Source: JAXGXQ01 sp040772685 (GTDB lineage: Bacteria > Bacillota > Clostridia > Saccharofermentanales > UBA5734). From it: a stretch of 64,000 nt of DNA. Below are positions 55,333 to 62,817 of this stretch, in pieces. Under the pieces are notes generated by a model. It was not told the DNA's origin. It worked only from the letters and a program-made list of their open reading frames with translations, and ran no database searches. The translations under genes and the position numbers were made by a program. The stretch spans positions 496,001 through 560,000 of the forward strand of contig JAXGXQ010000001.1 in the NCBI GenBank assembly GCA_040772685.1, written 5' to 3'. Position 1 is the first letter of the stretch. Each line of letters starts with the position of its first letter.

Positions 55333-56049
55333 TTACACTCTCTCCTTAGCAAGCGGATTTGCCGGTTTTTCTTTGCTTGACCGCTCGTGGTGGACCAGAG
55401 TTTTCCAGACCTGATTATATTCGCGTTCGTCACAAACCAGCAGGATCATGTCACAGGCCTGCATCAAGAGTGAACCGGAAGGCATTTCAACCGTGCCATC
55501 CGCGCGTGTAAGCATGACAACTTTGCTTAAACCGGGGAAGGTGAACTCACTCAAGGTTTTGCCCACAGCAGCCGAGTTGGGGGCCAATTCAAACTCCACG
55601 ATTGATTTGGTTGTATTGGGAATATCAAAAACAATCCGCATGCCGGCATAGTCGATTTCCTGTTCAATGATATCCGCCAGCAGCTGGGTTCCGGAAAAAA
55701 CCTTGTCGATACCCAGGCGTCCGAATATTTCACTGTTTTTTGGGTTGTTGACCCGCGCAACAGTCACACGGGCATTAAACTTCAGCTTGGCGATTTCGCA
55801 GGCAACCAGGTTATTTTCGTCCTTGCCGGTTACAGCGACAAAAAAGTCAGCGTCATGGCAACCGACTTCCTCCAGAACTTGAATATTGGTGCCATCACCG
55901 TTGTAAACAGAAACTTCCTCAAAGTCGGAGGCAATACGCGAGCTGGTGTCTATCACCTGCTCAATCAGCGTAATATTGTGACGACTGGGTTTCAGTGTTT
56001 TTATCAGGTAGTAGGCCAGCTTGCCACCGCCTACGATTACGATTTTCAT
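55333..56049 (-). CDS. trkA: Trk system regulatory protein with RCK_N and RCK_C domains (TrkA copy 2)
   Basis: 238 residues. Rossmann start MKIVIVGGGKLAYYLIKTL (GxGxxA rather than GxGxxG), acidic residue at the end of beta 2 (LIEQ), VYNGDGTNIQVLEEVG, then a TrkA_C domain at about 140-220 (KTLSEFTFPGLSKVVML). A Lys/Glu-rich tail follows. Binds the cytoplasmic face of TrkH and gates it in response to nucleotide. Follows a paralogous gene by 20 bases. Confidence 0.9.
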   Translation of the reverse strand: MKIVIVGGGKLAYYLIKTLKPSRHNITLIEQVIDTSSRIASDFEEVSVYNGDGTNIQVLEEVGCHDADFFVAVTGKDENNLVACEIAKLKFNARVTVARVNNPKNSEIFGRLGIDKVFSGTQLLADIIEQEIDYAGMRIVFDIPNTTKSIVEFELAPNSAAVGKTLSEFTFPGLSKVVMLTRADGTVEMPSGSLLMQACDMILLVCDEREYNQVWKTLVHHERSSKEKPANPLAKERV

Positions 56050-56069
56050 TGCAATACTCCTTGGCAGTT

Positions 56070-56678
56070 TTATTCAACTTCAACCTGCACTATTTCGTCG
56101 CCTTCTTGAATCCGCAAGCCCGGCCGGGACAACAGCAACCGGTTCTGGCGGGTCACCCCGATAATCGGATTGCCTGCATCACTGCTCAGCCTGGTTATAT
56201 CCTGACCGATCAGCACAGGATCGGGTTCAGTCCGAGTATAGATCAGTCGGGTGCCATATACAAAGTGACGATCCTCGCTCGACTCCTGTTCGATTGAACG
56301 CAAGAACGCCTGTACCGTTAACTGAGTGGAGGAAATGCTGTCCAGCCCCAGTTCATTAAAAACGGTGCTGCTGGCAGGGTTATAGATGCGGGTGTAAACG
56401 CGTTTGACCCCGAAGATCAAGCGCGCGATCTGCGAAGCCATAATATTGATGTTGTCGTTTTGCGTAACTGCGCATACTATGTCGGCAGTTTCAATGCCGG
56501 CATCGCGCAGCACATCGTTGTCGATAGGTACACCCGTCACTTTGACACAGTCTAAATCCTCAGCAGAGCGGATCAGTTCCGGGTCGTTGTCAACAATAAC
56601 AATATCGTGATCAAGTTTAATCAGTTCCGCCGCCAGCGATACACCTACCTTACCGGCGCCAATAACAATTATCTGCAT
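56070..56678 (-). CDS. trkA: Trk system regulatory protein, shorter paralogue (TrkA copy 1)
   Basis: 202 residues. MQIIVIGAGKVGVSLAAELI has the full GxGxxG NAD(P)-binding loop, VDNDPELI the acidic beta-2 end, VTGVPIDNDVLRDAGIETAD the next motif, and a C-terminal RCK_C segment (GQDITRLSSDAGNPIIGVTR). Two separate TrkA paralogues in front of one trkH suggest a hetero-oligomeric ring. First gene of the operon. Confidence 0.9.
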   Translation of the reverse strand: MQIIVIGAGKVGVSLAAELIKLDHDIVIVDNDPELIRSAEDLDCVKVTGVPIDNDVLRDAGIETADIVCAVTQNDNINIMASQIARLIFGVKRVYTRIYNPASSTVFNELGLDSISSTQLTVQAFLRSIEQESSEDRHFVYGTRLIYTRTEPDPVLIGQDITRLSSDAGNPIIGVTRQNRLLLSRPGLRIQEGDEIVQVEVE

Positions 56679-56794
56679 ATCTCTACTCCTGGTTCTACTT
56701 CCTGGTCTGTTAAGCAGGAAACGAAATGCGATTCTACTACTTTTCCGCCAACTCTACAATCCTTCTATTGTAAAAATAAAAAGGATAATTTGGG

Positions 56795-57583
56795 CTACAG
56801 CGGAAAAGCCTTTCGCAACGAATAGCAGAGCACCGCGCCGGCTGCAGCCGCATTCAGTGACTCAGCCTGTCCCGGCATCGGTATGGTTACAACCACGTCG
56901 CTGGCCTCGCGGGCTGCCATGCTGATGCCGTGTGCTTCGTTGCCAACTAACAGGGCGCCGGGCCGGGTAAACGGGTCAGAATACAATGAGCTGCCATCCA
57001 GGTCTGCCGCGTACAGTGCCAAACCGGCCTGGTCAAGATAATCGCGCAGTCCGGCAATAGAATCAATAGTAATTATTGGTATATGAAAACATGATCCCAT
57101 AGAACTGCGTACGGCTTTATCGCCGAACGGGCTGGCGGTGTCGGGCATAACCAATACCGCTGTGAAAGCGAAAGCATCCGCAGTGCGGATCAGGGTACCG
57201 ACATTACCCGGGTCAGAAACGCCTTCTAAAACCAGGTAAAGGCCATCAGCGACAGCCGGCACATGCTCTGAAGCGGTCAGCGGCGGTGTGCCCAGGAGTG
57301 CAATTCCCTGCGGTTCCTCTGTTGCTGCCAGGCGGGCAAACAGATAATCACTTAACAAGATTGTGGGCGGTACTGGGGTAATGGATTCAACCAGTGAGCG
57401 GATCTCCGGTCTTTCTGCGCCTTGCTCGGAAAGAATCACTTGCTGTACTTCCACCCCGGAACTTATTGCATCGGCACAAAGCCGCAGACCTTCCAAAAAT
57501 AACGCCGGGGGTTCAGCGCGTTGAGGTGCCTTGCGAATCTTCTCCAACTGCCGAAAAGCCGGGTTGCTGCGACTTGTGATCAT
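56795..57583 (-). CDS. SpoU/TrmH-family RNA 2'-O-methyltransferase
   Basis: About 262 residues from ATG 57583, the usual MITSRSNP start, with AGGAT nine bases upstream; a GTG at 57607 is an alternative. N-terminal substrate-binding part (FLEGLRLCADAI), then the knotted SPOUT domain with motif 1 LEGVSDPGNVGTLIRTADAF, motif 2 LVGNEAHGIS and motif 3 IPMPGQAESLNAAAAGAVL. Methylates rRNA or tRNA; its place right after infC-rpmI-rplT is conserved in Firmicutes and suggests a ribosomal RNA target. Confidence 0.93.
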   Translation of the reverse strand: MITSRSNPAFRQLEKIRKAPQRAEPPALFLEGLRLCADAISSGVEVQQVILSEQGAERPEIRSLVESITPVPPTILLSDYLFARLAATEEPQGIALLGTPPLTASEHVPAVADGLYLVLEGVSDPGNVGTLIRTADAFAFTAVLVMPDTASPFGDKAVRSSMGSCFHIPIITIDSIAGLRDYLDQAGLALYAADLDGSSLYSDPFTRPGALLVGNEAHGISMAAREASDVVVTIPMPGQAESLNAAAAGAVLCYSLRKAFPL

Positions 57584-57654
57584 TTTGTAATCATCCTGCT
57601 TGTTCACTCCGGCCTGCCTTTCATCAAGAAAATGCGTTCATGCTTAAAGTAAAA

Positions 57655-57704
57655 AGAGCTGTCTTTGAGAAAAATCATTCCTAACTTTCCTTTGAGACAA
57701 CTCT
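57655..57704 (-). terminator. Terminator after rplT
   Basis: Minus strand AGAGTTGTCT (57704-57695) pairs with AGACAGCTCT (57664-57655), then TTTTTACTTT. Separates trmH from the infC operon, so trmH probably has its own start or depends on read-through. Confidence 0.7.
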
Positions 57705-57765
57705 TAATTTACTTGATCATAACATGTTTTGCTGCTTACTGCAGATTGCAACTATTTACAGCTGA

Positions 57766-58119
57766 TTAAAGGGCCGCCTTTACTTGTTCGCACAAGGAAG
57801 TGAAGCCAGCGGGATCGTGCACAGCGATATCGGCCAGAACCTTGCGGTCGAGAGCGATATTTGCTTTGTTCATGCCGTTGATGAAACGGCTGTAGCTGAG
57901 CCCGTTCTGACGTGCAGCAGCGTTAATGCGCATTATCCACAGTTTGCGGAATTCGCGTTTCTTGTTGCGGCGATCGCGGTATGCGTAATTCAGCGATTTC
58001 ATAACCTGCTGATTCGCTACTTTGAACACTCTGCTCTTATGGCCGAAATAGCCTTTTGCCTGCTTAAGTACTTTTTTATGCCGCGCTCTGGTGCGGATTC
58101 CTCTTTTTACTCTGGTCAT
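57766..58119 (-). CDS. rplT: Ribosomal protein bL20
   Basis: 117 residues: MTRVKRGIRTRARHKKVLKQ, YRDRRNKKREFRKLWIMRIN, GLSYSRFINGMNKANIALDR, all standard bL20 blocks. Early 50S assembly protein that in Firmicutes also represses its own operon through the infC leader. Last gene of infC-rpmI-rplT. Confidence 0.98.
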   Translation of the reverse strand: MTRVKRGIRTRARHKKVLKQAKGYFGHKSRVFKVANQQVMKSLNYAYRDRRNKKREFRKLWIMRINAAARQNGLSYSRFINGMNKANIALDRKVLADIAVHDPAGFTSLCEQVKAAL

Positions 58120-58162
58120 CGGTAAAAACCTCCGTTAATCTTTTTTGTTGCGCCGGGTCCGC

Positions 58163-58360
58163 TTATTTATACGGGATCAACTGGCGGATATTGGCCGAAT
58201 CGGCCGCTGAGGCAACGAGCGACTTCCTGAGGTTTCTCTTGCGCTTGGTCGACTTCTTGGTAAGAATGTGCTTCTTAAAGGCCTGGAACCGGATCACTTT
58301 ACCGGTGCCGGACACCTTGAATCTCTTTTTGGACGAGCTATGGGTTTTCTGCTTGGGCAT
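58163..58360 (-). CDS. rpmI: Ribosomal protein bL35
   Basis: 65 residues: MPKQKTHSSSKKRFKVSGTG, then a Lys/Arg-rich middle and the SANIRQLIPYK end, as in all bL35. AGGAGGAACGGCAA precedes the ATG. Confidence 0.98.
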   Translation of the reverse strand: MPKQKTHSSSKKRFKVSGTGKVIRFQAFKKHILTKKSTKRKRNLRKSLVASAADSANIRQLIPYK

Positions 58361-58409
58361 TTGCCGTTCCTCCTGCGAAATGTATTAGCCATGCGGTTTT
58401 TTGTACCGC

Positions 58410-58931
58410 TTATTTTTTCTTCGGAGCCAGATACATGACCATGTTTCTGCCTTCCATCTTTGCGGGCCGGTCTATTTGGCCGAACTCTGCACAAGCGTCC
58501 GAGAATATTTTCATGACATCATAACCCTGGTTGGTATATGCCATTTCCCGGCCGCGGAATTTAAGCACGACCTTGACGCGGTCGCCATCCTTCAGGAAAC
58601 GGATGGCGTTTCTGATTTTGAATTGCAGATCGTGATCGTCGGTTCTGAGTTTAAGTCCGACTTCCTTCACTTCGGTAATATGCTGGTTGCGACGGTTCTC
58701 GCGGTCCTTTTTGGCTTGTTCAAACATGTACTTGCCGTAGTCCATAATCTTACAGACGGGGACTTCGGCATGCGGTGAGATCAGAACCAGGTCAAGATCC
58801 TGGTCTTCCGCCATCCTGCGGGCTTCAGCTATAGATACGACTCCAACCATGGAACCGTCGCTGTTGATCAGCCTGACTCGAGGGAACCGGATTTGTTCGT
58901 TGGTCAGCATACCGCTGCTTTGCTTTGCGAT
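58410..58931 (-). CDS. infC: Translation initiation factor IF-3, probable AUC start
   Basis: IF-3 binds the 30S subunit and checks start codons. About 174 residues with LTNEQIRFPRVRLINSDGSM, the linker helix KIMDYGKYMFEQAKKDREN and the C-domain VKVVLKFRGREMAYTNQGY. AGGAGG at about 58942-58947 is nine bases before an ATC at 58931, whereas the first ATG (58910) is 30 bases away and an upstream ATG lies before the ribosome binding site. infC characteristically uses rare AUU/AUC/AUA starts so that IF-3 represses itself, which this arrangement reproduces. First gene of infC-rpmI-rplT. Confidence 0.92.
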   Translation of the reverse strand: MAKQSSGMLTNEQIRFPRVRLINSDGSMVGVVSIAEARRMAEDQDLDLVLISPHAEVPVCKIMDYGKYMFEQAKKDRENRRNQHITEVKEVGLKLRTDDHDLQFKIRNAIRFLKDGDRVKVVLKFRGREMAYTNQGYDVMKIFSDACAEFGQIDRPAKMEGRNMVMYLAPKKK

Positions 58932-59074
58932 AAGGAAACACCTCCTGAAAATAAAAAATGAGCTGATGCATCGCATCCGCTCCTGAAAAAAACCTGGGGC
59001 GAGCCCCACTGTTCTTACCAGATGAACCTCTTCGCATTGCTTGAGGTGAGAAGCGGATGCTTCTACTTGTTAAC
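58932..59074 (-). promoter_or_regulatory. infC leader with attenuator (L20-leader type)
   Basis: The 143-base leader before infC holds an intrinsic terminator (TGGGGCTCGCCCCA then GTTTTTTT-type run, 58986-59008). An upstream segment AGCGGATGC-complement (59051-59060) can pair with GCATCCGCT (58973-58981) over nine bases across the terminator, suggesting alternative folds. CTTCTCACCT occurs in it, as in many infC leaders. In Firmicutes bL20 binds such leaders and promotes termination. Structure is read by eye. Confidence 0.65.
58986..59008 (-). terminator. Attenuator terminator in the infC leader
   Basis: TGGGG CTC GCCCCA-type hairpin (58995-59008) followed on the minus strand by GG then seven T (58992-58986), placed before the infC ribosome binding site. 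Confidence 0.75.
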
Positions 59075-59080
59075 GTTGGT

Positions 59081-59109
59081 ATGATACCCTGTTTGCCGTT
59101 GTCTGTCAA
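59081..59109 (-). promoter_or_regulatory. Strong sigma-A promoter of infC-rpmI-rplT
   Basis: TTGACA (59104-59109) and TATCAT (59081-59086) on the minus strand with an exact 17-base spacer; start expected near 59074. Confidence 0.8.
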
Positions 59110-59209
59110 CCACCAGATGTGTTATTTTGTGATAGACGATTCGAGTATCTGTTACATAAGTCTGTTATTTTTGACAGAGATTAAGATAGCATATTTCAGG
59201 AGGTTCTGC

Positions 59210-60394
59210 ATGGTTTCAAACAAAATGGCTCAGGCTATGGAAAAAGGTTCATTCATTCGCAAGATGTTCGAAGAGGGCAACCGGCTGCGCGCCCTGCATG
59301 GGGCTGACAAAGTCTTTGACTTCAGCATCGGCAACCCCGATCTTGAACCGCCGGCAGAAGTTCTGACGGTGCTGAGTGAACAGGCTGCCGCTACAGGCAG
59401 CGGTTTGCACGGTTATATGAGCAACAATGGTTATCTGGAAACACGAACAGCAGTGGCAGAATGGCTTAACCAGCCTGGTTTGCCGGAGCCGGTAACGCCG
59501 GATCTCATCTGTATGACAGTTGGTGCGGCCGGCGCGCTTAATGTAGCACTCAAGGCCATCCTTGATCCCGGCGACGAGGTTATTGTCCTGGCCCCGTTTT
59601 TTGTTGAATATACAGCCTACATCGACAATCAGGGCGGCAAGTGTGTTGTTGTTCCCTGCCTGCCCGATACTTTTCAGCCCGATCTGCAGGCGATTGCCGC
59701 CGCGATTACACCTCGCACGAAGGCAATAATCCTGAATACACCCAATAACCCGACAGGTACGATTTACTCCGCCGAAACACTGCAGGCGCTGGATGCTTTA
59801 CTGCAAGCTCAACCGCAGTCGATAATGGCGATTTCTGACGAGCCCTATTCTGCAATAGCTTTTGATGGCCAGACTGTCCCCAGCACCCTGGCAAATATTC
59901 AGAACATGATTATGTGCTATTCCTGGAGCAAATCGCTTTCCCTGCCGGGCGAGCGGATTGGCTTCTGTGCTGTCAGTCCGCGCTGCCCCAACGCCAAGCA
60001 GCTGGCAGCGGCCTGCACCTACGCCAACCGGGTTTTGGGTTTCGTCAATGCGCCGGCCCTGATGCAGCGTATAATCACTCATGTGCTTAATGCCCGCGTA
60101 GATGTTGCCCGCTACGAGAGCCGCCGCAATGCATTATATGACATCCTGACATCATGTGGTTTTAACGCGACGTGTCCGGCCGGTGGTTTCTATATCTTCC
60201 TGAAAAGTCCGATTAGCGACGATCTGGCTTTCGCTGACGCCTGCGCCCGGCACAATGTGCTGCTCGTGCCAGGACAAGGCTTTGGTTATGGTGGCTACGT
60301 CCGTCTCTGCTTCGCTGTTCCGGACAGCACGATTGCCGGCAGCCGGAGCGCATTTGAAAAAATCGCCCAGGAATTCAGTGTCCAACAAAGCTGA
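59210..60394 (+). CDS. PLP-dependent aminotransferase (class I/II)
   Basis: 394 residues from ATG 59210, six bases after CAGGAGG; longer open frames upstream overlap the infC promoter and are not used. Fold type I blocks: FDFSIGNPDLEPPAEVL, LNTPNNPTGTIYSAETL, ISDEPYSAIAF, and the PLP lysine in YSWSKSLSLPGERIGF near 243; the C-terminal Arg in GGYVRLCFAVP binds the substrate carboxylate. This resembles the Asp/aromatic aminotransferases with N-terminal KGSFIRKMFEEG seen in clostridia. Amino acid specificity unknown. Divergent from infC. Confidence 0.9.
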   Translation: MVSNKMAQAMEKGSFIRKMFEEGNRLRALHGADKVFDFSIGNPDLEPPAEVLTVLSEQAAATGSGLHGYMSNNGYLETRTAVAEWLNQPGLPEPVTPDLICMTVGAAGALNVALKAILDPGDEVIVLAPFFVEYTAYIDNQGGKCVVVPCLPDTFQPDLQAIAAAITPRTKAIILNTPNNPTGTIYSAETLQALDALLQAQPQSIMAISDEPYSAIAFDGQTVPSTLANIQNMIMCYSWSKSLSLPGERIGFCAVSPRCPNAKQLAAACTYANRVLGFVNAPALMQRIITHVLNARVDVARYESRRNALYDILTSCGFNATCPAGGFYIFLKSPISDDLAFADACARHNVLLVPGQGFGYGGYVRLCFAVPDSTIAGSRSAFEKIAQEFSVQQS

Positions 60395-60428
60395 AGCAAG
60401 CTAGCCTTAAATAATTGAAGCAACAAAA

Positions 60429-60452
60429 AGCGCAGCCACGGCTGCGTTTTTA
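60429..60452. terminator. Terminator between the aminotransferase and thiN
   Basis: AGCGCAGCC, short loop, GGCTGCGTTTTT, with an A run on the left side: usable by both convergent genes. Confidence 0.8.
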
Positions 60453-60497
60453 TCTGCTCAAATAATGCCTACAGGCAAACAATATACTGACGAATTC

Positions 60498-61184
60498 CTA
60501 CACCTTTGGTGTCAGGCAAATCAAGGCCAGCCCCTGAGTAAATGAAACATGGATTTCGGTGGAATCCGGTTTAGGTTCGTTACTGATGCCGCGGGTACTG
60601 CCGAATTCAAGTGTGTAATTTTCGAGCGGGTATTTCAGGCCTTCGTAAGTTAAGCCGATTACCTGTGGTGTTAAAGCTATGGTGGAAAAAGCCCAGGTTG
60701 TCGGCGGCAGAGCAGCCAGATCGAAAGTCTGTTCAAAAGGCCCATGCGCCGCTTGCAAAATACTGATGCCATCTGTCAGTAATACGCGATAGCCCTGAGT
60801 GGCAAGGCAGGCCGCGATCAACTGGTTGCCCAGCACATGATCAGGCCTGGTGCCCATGGCACCCAGAAACACCAGTTCAACCTCAGTTGGCGGCGTACCT
60901 TCCGGAACCGAGGCAATGGCAGCTGCCAGCGCGATTTCCGAATCAGTCGCATTTTTTTCAACCGGGAAAATATTTAGTGGGATCTTCCTGGCTTCCAGCC
61001 AGGCCAGGCCTTCCGGCTGAATCGAGTCCAGATCACCAACAGCCAGATCCGGAATCACGCCCAGTCTGCGAGCATGGTCGGCACCGCCGTCGGCAGCAAT
61101 AATATAACGGCTGTCGCGCATTAAATAGCGCAAAAGCGGAGTGTCAACGACATTACCGGAAAGAATAATCAGATGACGCAGCAT
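60498..61184 (-). CDS. thiN: Thiamine pyrophosphokinase
   Basis: 228 residues from ATG 61184 (GAAGGA nine bases upstream; a TTG at 61211 is possible). Transfers pyrophosphate from ATP to thiamine. Motifs: AADGGADHARRLGVIPDLAV, GDLDSI, and KNATDSEIALAAA, the catalytic Asp/Lys region, with GTRPDHVLGN after it. The C-terminal thiamine-binding domain ends TQGLALICLT. Overlaps rpe by 16 bases, the usual rsgA-rpe-thiN arrangement. Confidence 0.94.
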   Translation of the reverse strand: MLRHLIILSGNVVDTPLLRYLMRDSRYIIAADGGADHARRLGVIPDLAVGDLDSIQPEGLAWLEARKIPLNIFPVEKNATDSEIALAAAIASVPEGTPPTEVELVFLGAMGTRPDHVLGNQLIAACLATQGYRVLLTDGISILQAAHGPFEQTFDLAALPPTTWAFSTIALTPQVIGLTYEGLKYPLENYTLEFGSTRGISNEPKPDSTEIHVSFTQGLALICLTPKV

Positions 61185-61852
61185 TGGCGTAAATCCTTCA
61201 GAGCGGAACAAGGTTGCTCTGTGCTGAAACAGGCACTGCCGACGATCACAATATCAGCTCCTGCCTGGTAGACTTCTCTGATTGTCTGGGAATTCATTCC
61301 GCCGTCTACCGCTATATGCGCATCCGGGGCTTTTTTGTCCAGAATTGCGCGCAGACGGGAAATTTTGTCGGTCATGCTTGAGATATAGCTTTGACCGCCA
61401 AAGCCCGGGTTAACCGTCATCAATAAAACCATATCGAGATCAGCGATAATCTCTTCCAGTACATTCAACGGAGTACCGGGGTTGAGCGCTACACCAGCCT
61501 GACGCCCGGCTTTACGGATTTCCTGCACCAGCTTGTGCAGATGCGGTGTGCTTTCCGCGTGAATGGAAATTATGTCGGCGCCGGCATCTATGTAGTCGCT
61601 GAGCAGAGCCTGCGGGTTTGAAACCATCAGGTGAGCTTCGAGCAGCATGTTGGTATGCTTACGGATAGAAGCAATTACCGGCGGCCCGATAGTCAGGTTT
61701 GGGACAAAATGACCGTCCATGACATCAAGGTGAAGCATGTCAGCCTCAGAGCTGACAGCGTCAATCGCGGCGCCCAGTTGGGTAAAATCGGCTGAAAGTA
61801 TTGACGGAGCCAGCAACAGGCGGCCTTTGGTTTCCTTTAAACTGCTAAGCAT
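61169..61852 (-). CDS. rpe: Ribulose-phosphate 3-epimerase
   Basis: 227 residues; interconverts ribulose 5-phosphate and xylulose 5-phosphate. TIM-barrel motifs: LAPSILSADFTQLGAAI, HLDVMDGHFVPNLTIGP (metal His/Asp), HAESTPHLH, LLMTVNPGFGGQSYI and IAVDGGMNSQTI with the second catalytic Asp, then ADIVIVGSACF phosphate grip. C-terminus slightly variable (ALKDLRQCCVI). 17 bases after rsgA. Confidence 0.96.
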   Translation of the reverse strand: MLSSLKETKGRLLLAPSILSADFTQLGAAIDAVSSEADMLHLDVMDGHFVPNLTIGPPVIASIRKHTNMLLEAHLMVSNPQALLSDYIDAGADIISIHAESTPHLHKLVQEIRKAGRQAGVALNPGTPLNVLEEIIADLDMVLLMTVNPGFGGQSYISSMTDKISRLRAILDKKAPDAHIAVDGGMNSQTIREVYQAGADIVIVGSACFSTEQPCSALKDLRQCCVI

Positions 61853-61869
61853 TGGTACCTCCGAAATTG

Positions 61870-62796
61870 TTATTTTTTAGTCTCATAGGATTTGATTGAG
61901 TCGACCAACTCCCGAAAATAACGATACCTTTCCAAACGGCCGGCGTCAACCTGGTCAAAAGCCACCGCACAGCCGGCTTCGCCGATATGGCGGCAGCTGA
62001 CGAAACGGCAATAGCCTTCAGCTGCAGCGATTTCCGGGTAGGCAGCTACCACTGCTTCCGGAGATACTGCCAACGTTTCGAGGTCGAGTGAGCTGAAACC
62101 GGGGGTATCGGCAATGTAACCACCTGCGAAGGGAAACAGCTCTACGTGACGGGTAGTATGGCGGCCCCTGCCCGCTTTGGCACTTATTTTTCCTGTTGGC
62201 ATCAGTTCAGTCCCAAATAGATCGTTTAGCAAGGTGGATTTGCCAACACCCGATTGCCCGGCAAAAGCTACAACCCGGCCTTTCAGCAGCTGGCGCAGCT
62301 CTTCCCTGCTTACCGGCTGGTCAAAGCCAGTCCGCAGCACTTTGAAACCTGCTTTTATGTATGGTTCGAGCAGGCTGTCCGCATCTGTTTCATCGTCAGG
62401 CTGATGCTGATCGGTTTTAGTCAAAACCAGAATAGGTTCAATATTATGCTCCGCGCAAACTATCAGCAGCTTATCGATCAGATAACGATCGGGAGGCGGA
62501 TCCATCAGGGAAAACGTGATAATCAGGCCATCCAGGTTAGCAATTGGCGGCCTCTGCAGAGCATTGCGGCGTTTGTGAATAAACGTGATTTGCAGCGGCA
62601 CCAGCGGGTCACCGGTTTCGATGAATGTGACCCTGTCGCCGGCCAGCGGCTTGATTTCTTGTAAACGGAAAATCCCAAGTGCCTTAGCGGCTCGCGGTTC
62701 TTCGCCGCTGCCGTCATCGACCCAGTACTGACCACCGACTCCGCGGATGATTAGGCCGTTAGGTTCATTGACAGGATTTGCCGCCTCGTCAGTCAT
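61870..62796 (-). CDS. rsgA: Ribosome small-subunit GTPase RsgA
   Basis: 308 residues. Circularly permuted GTPase: OB fold first, then G4 VLTKTD, G1 GQSGVGKSTLLNDLFG, G2 KAGRGRHTTRHVELF and G3 DTPGFSS, ending in a zinc knuckle with Cys, Cys, His and Cys in RFVSCRHIGEAGCAV. Matures 30S subunits. Follows the kinase gene by 21 bases; in Firmicutes rsgA often sits after prkC. Confidence 0.96.
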   Translation of the reverse strand: MTDEAANPVNEPNGLIIRGVGGQYWVDDGSGEEPRAAKALGIFRLQEIKPLAGDRVTFIETGDPLVPLQITFIHKRRNALQRPPIANLDGLIITFSLMDPPPDRYLIDKLLIVCAEHNIEPILVLTKTDQHQPDDETDADSLLEPYIKAGFKVLRTGFDQPVSREELRQLLKGRVVAFAGQSGVGKSTLLNDLFGTELMPTGKISAKAGRGRHTTRHVELFPFAGGYIADTPGFSSLDLETLAVSPEAVVAAYPEIAAAEGYCRFVSCRHIGEAGCAVAFDQVDAGRLERYRYFRELVDSIKSYETKK

Positions 62797-62817
62797 ATAA
62801 CCTGACCGTTCTCAGCC

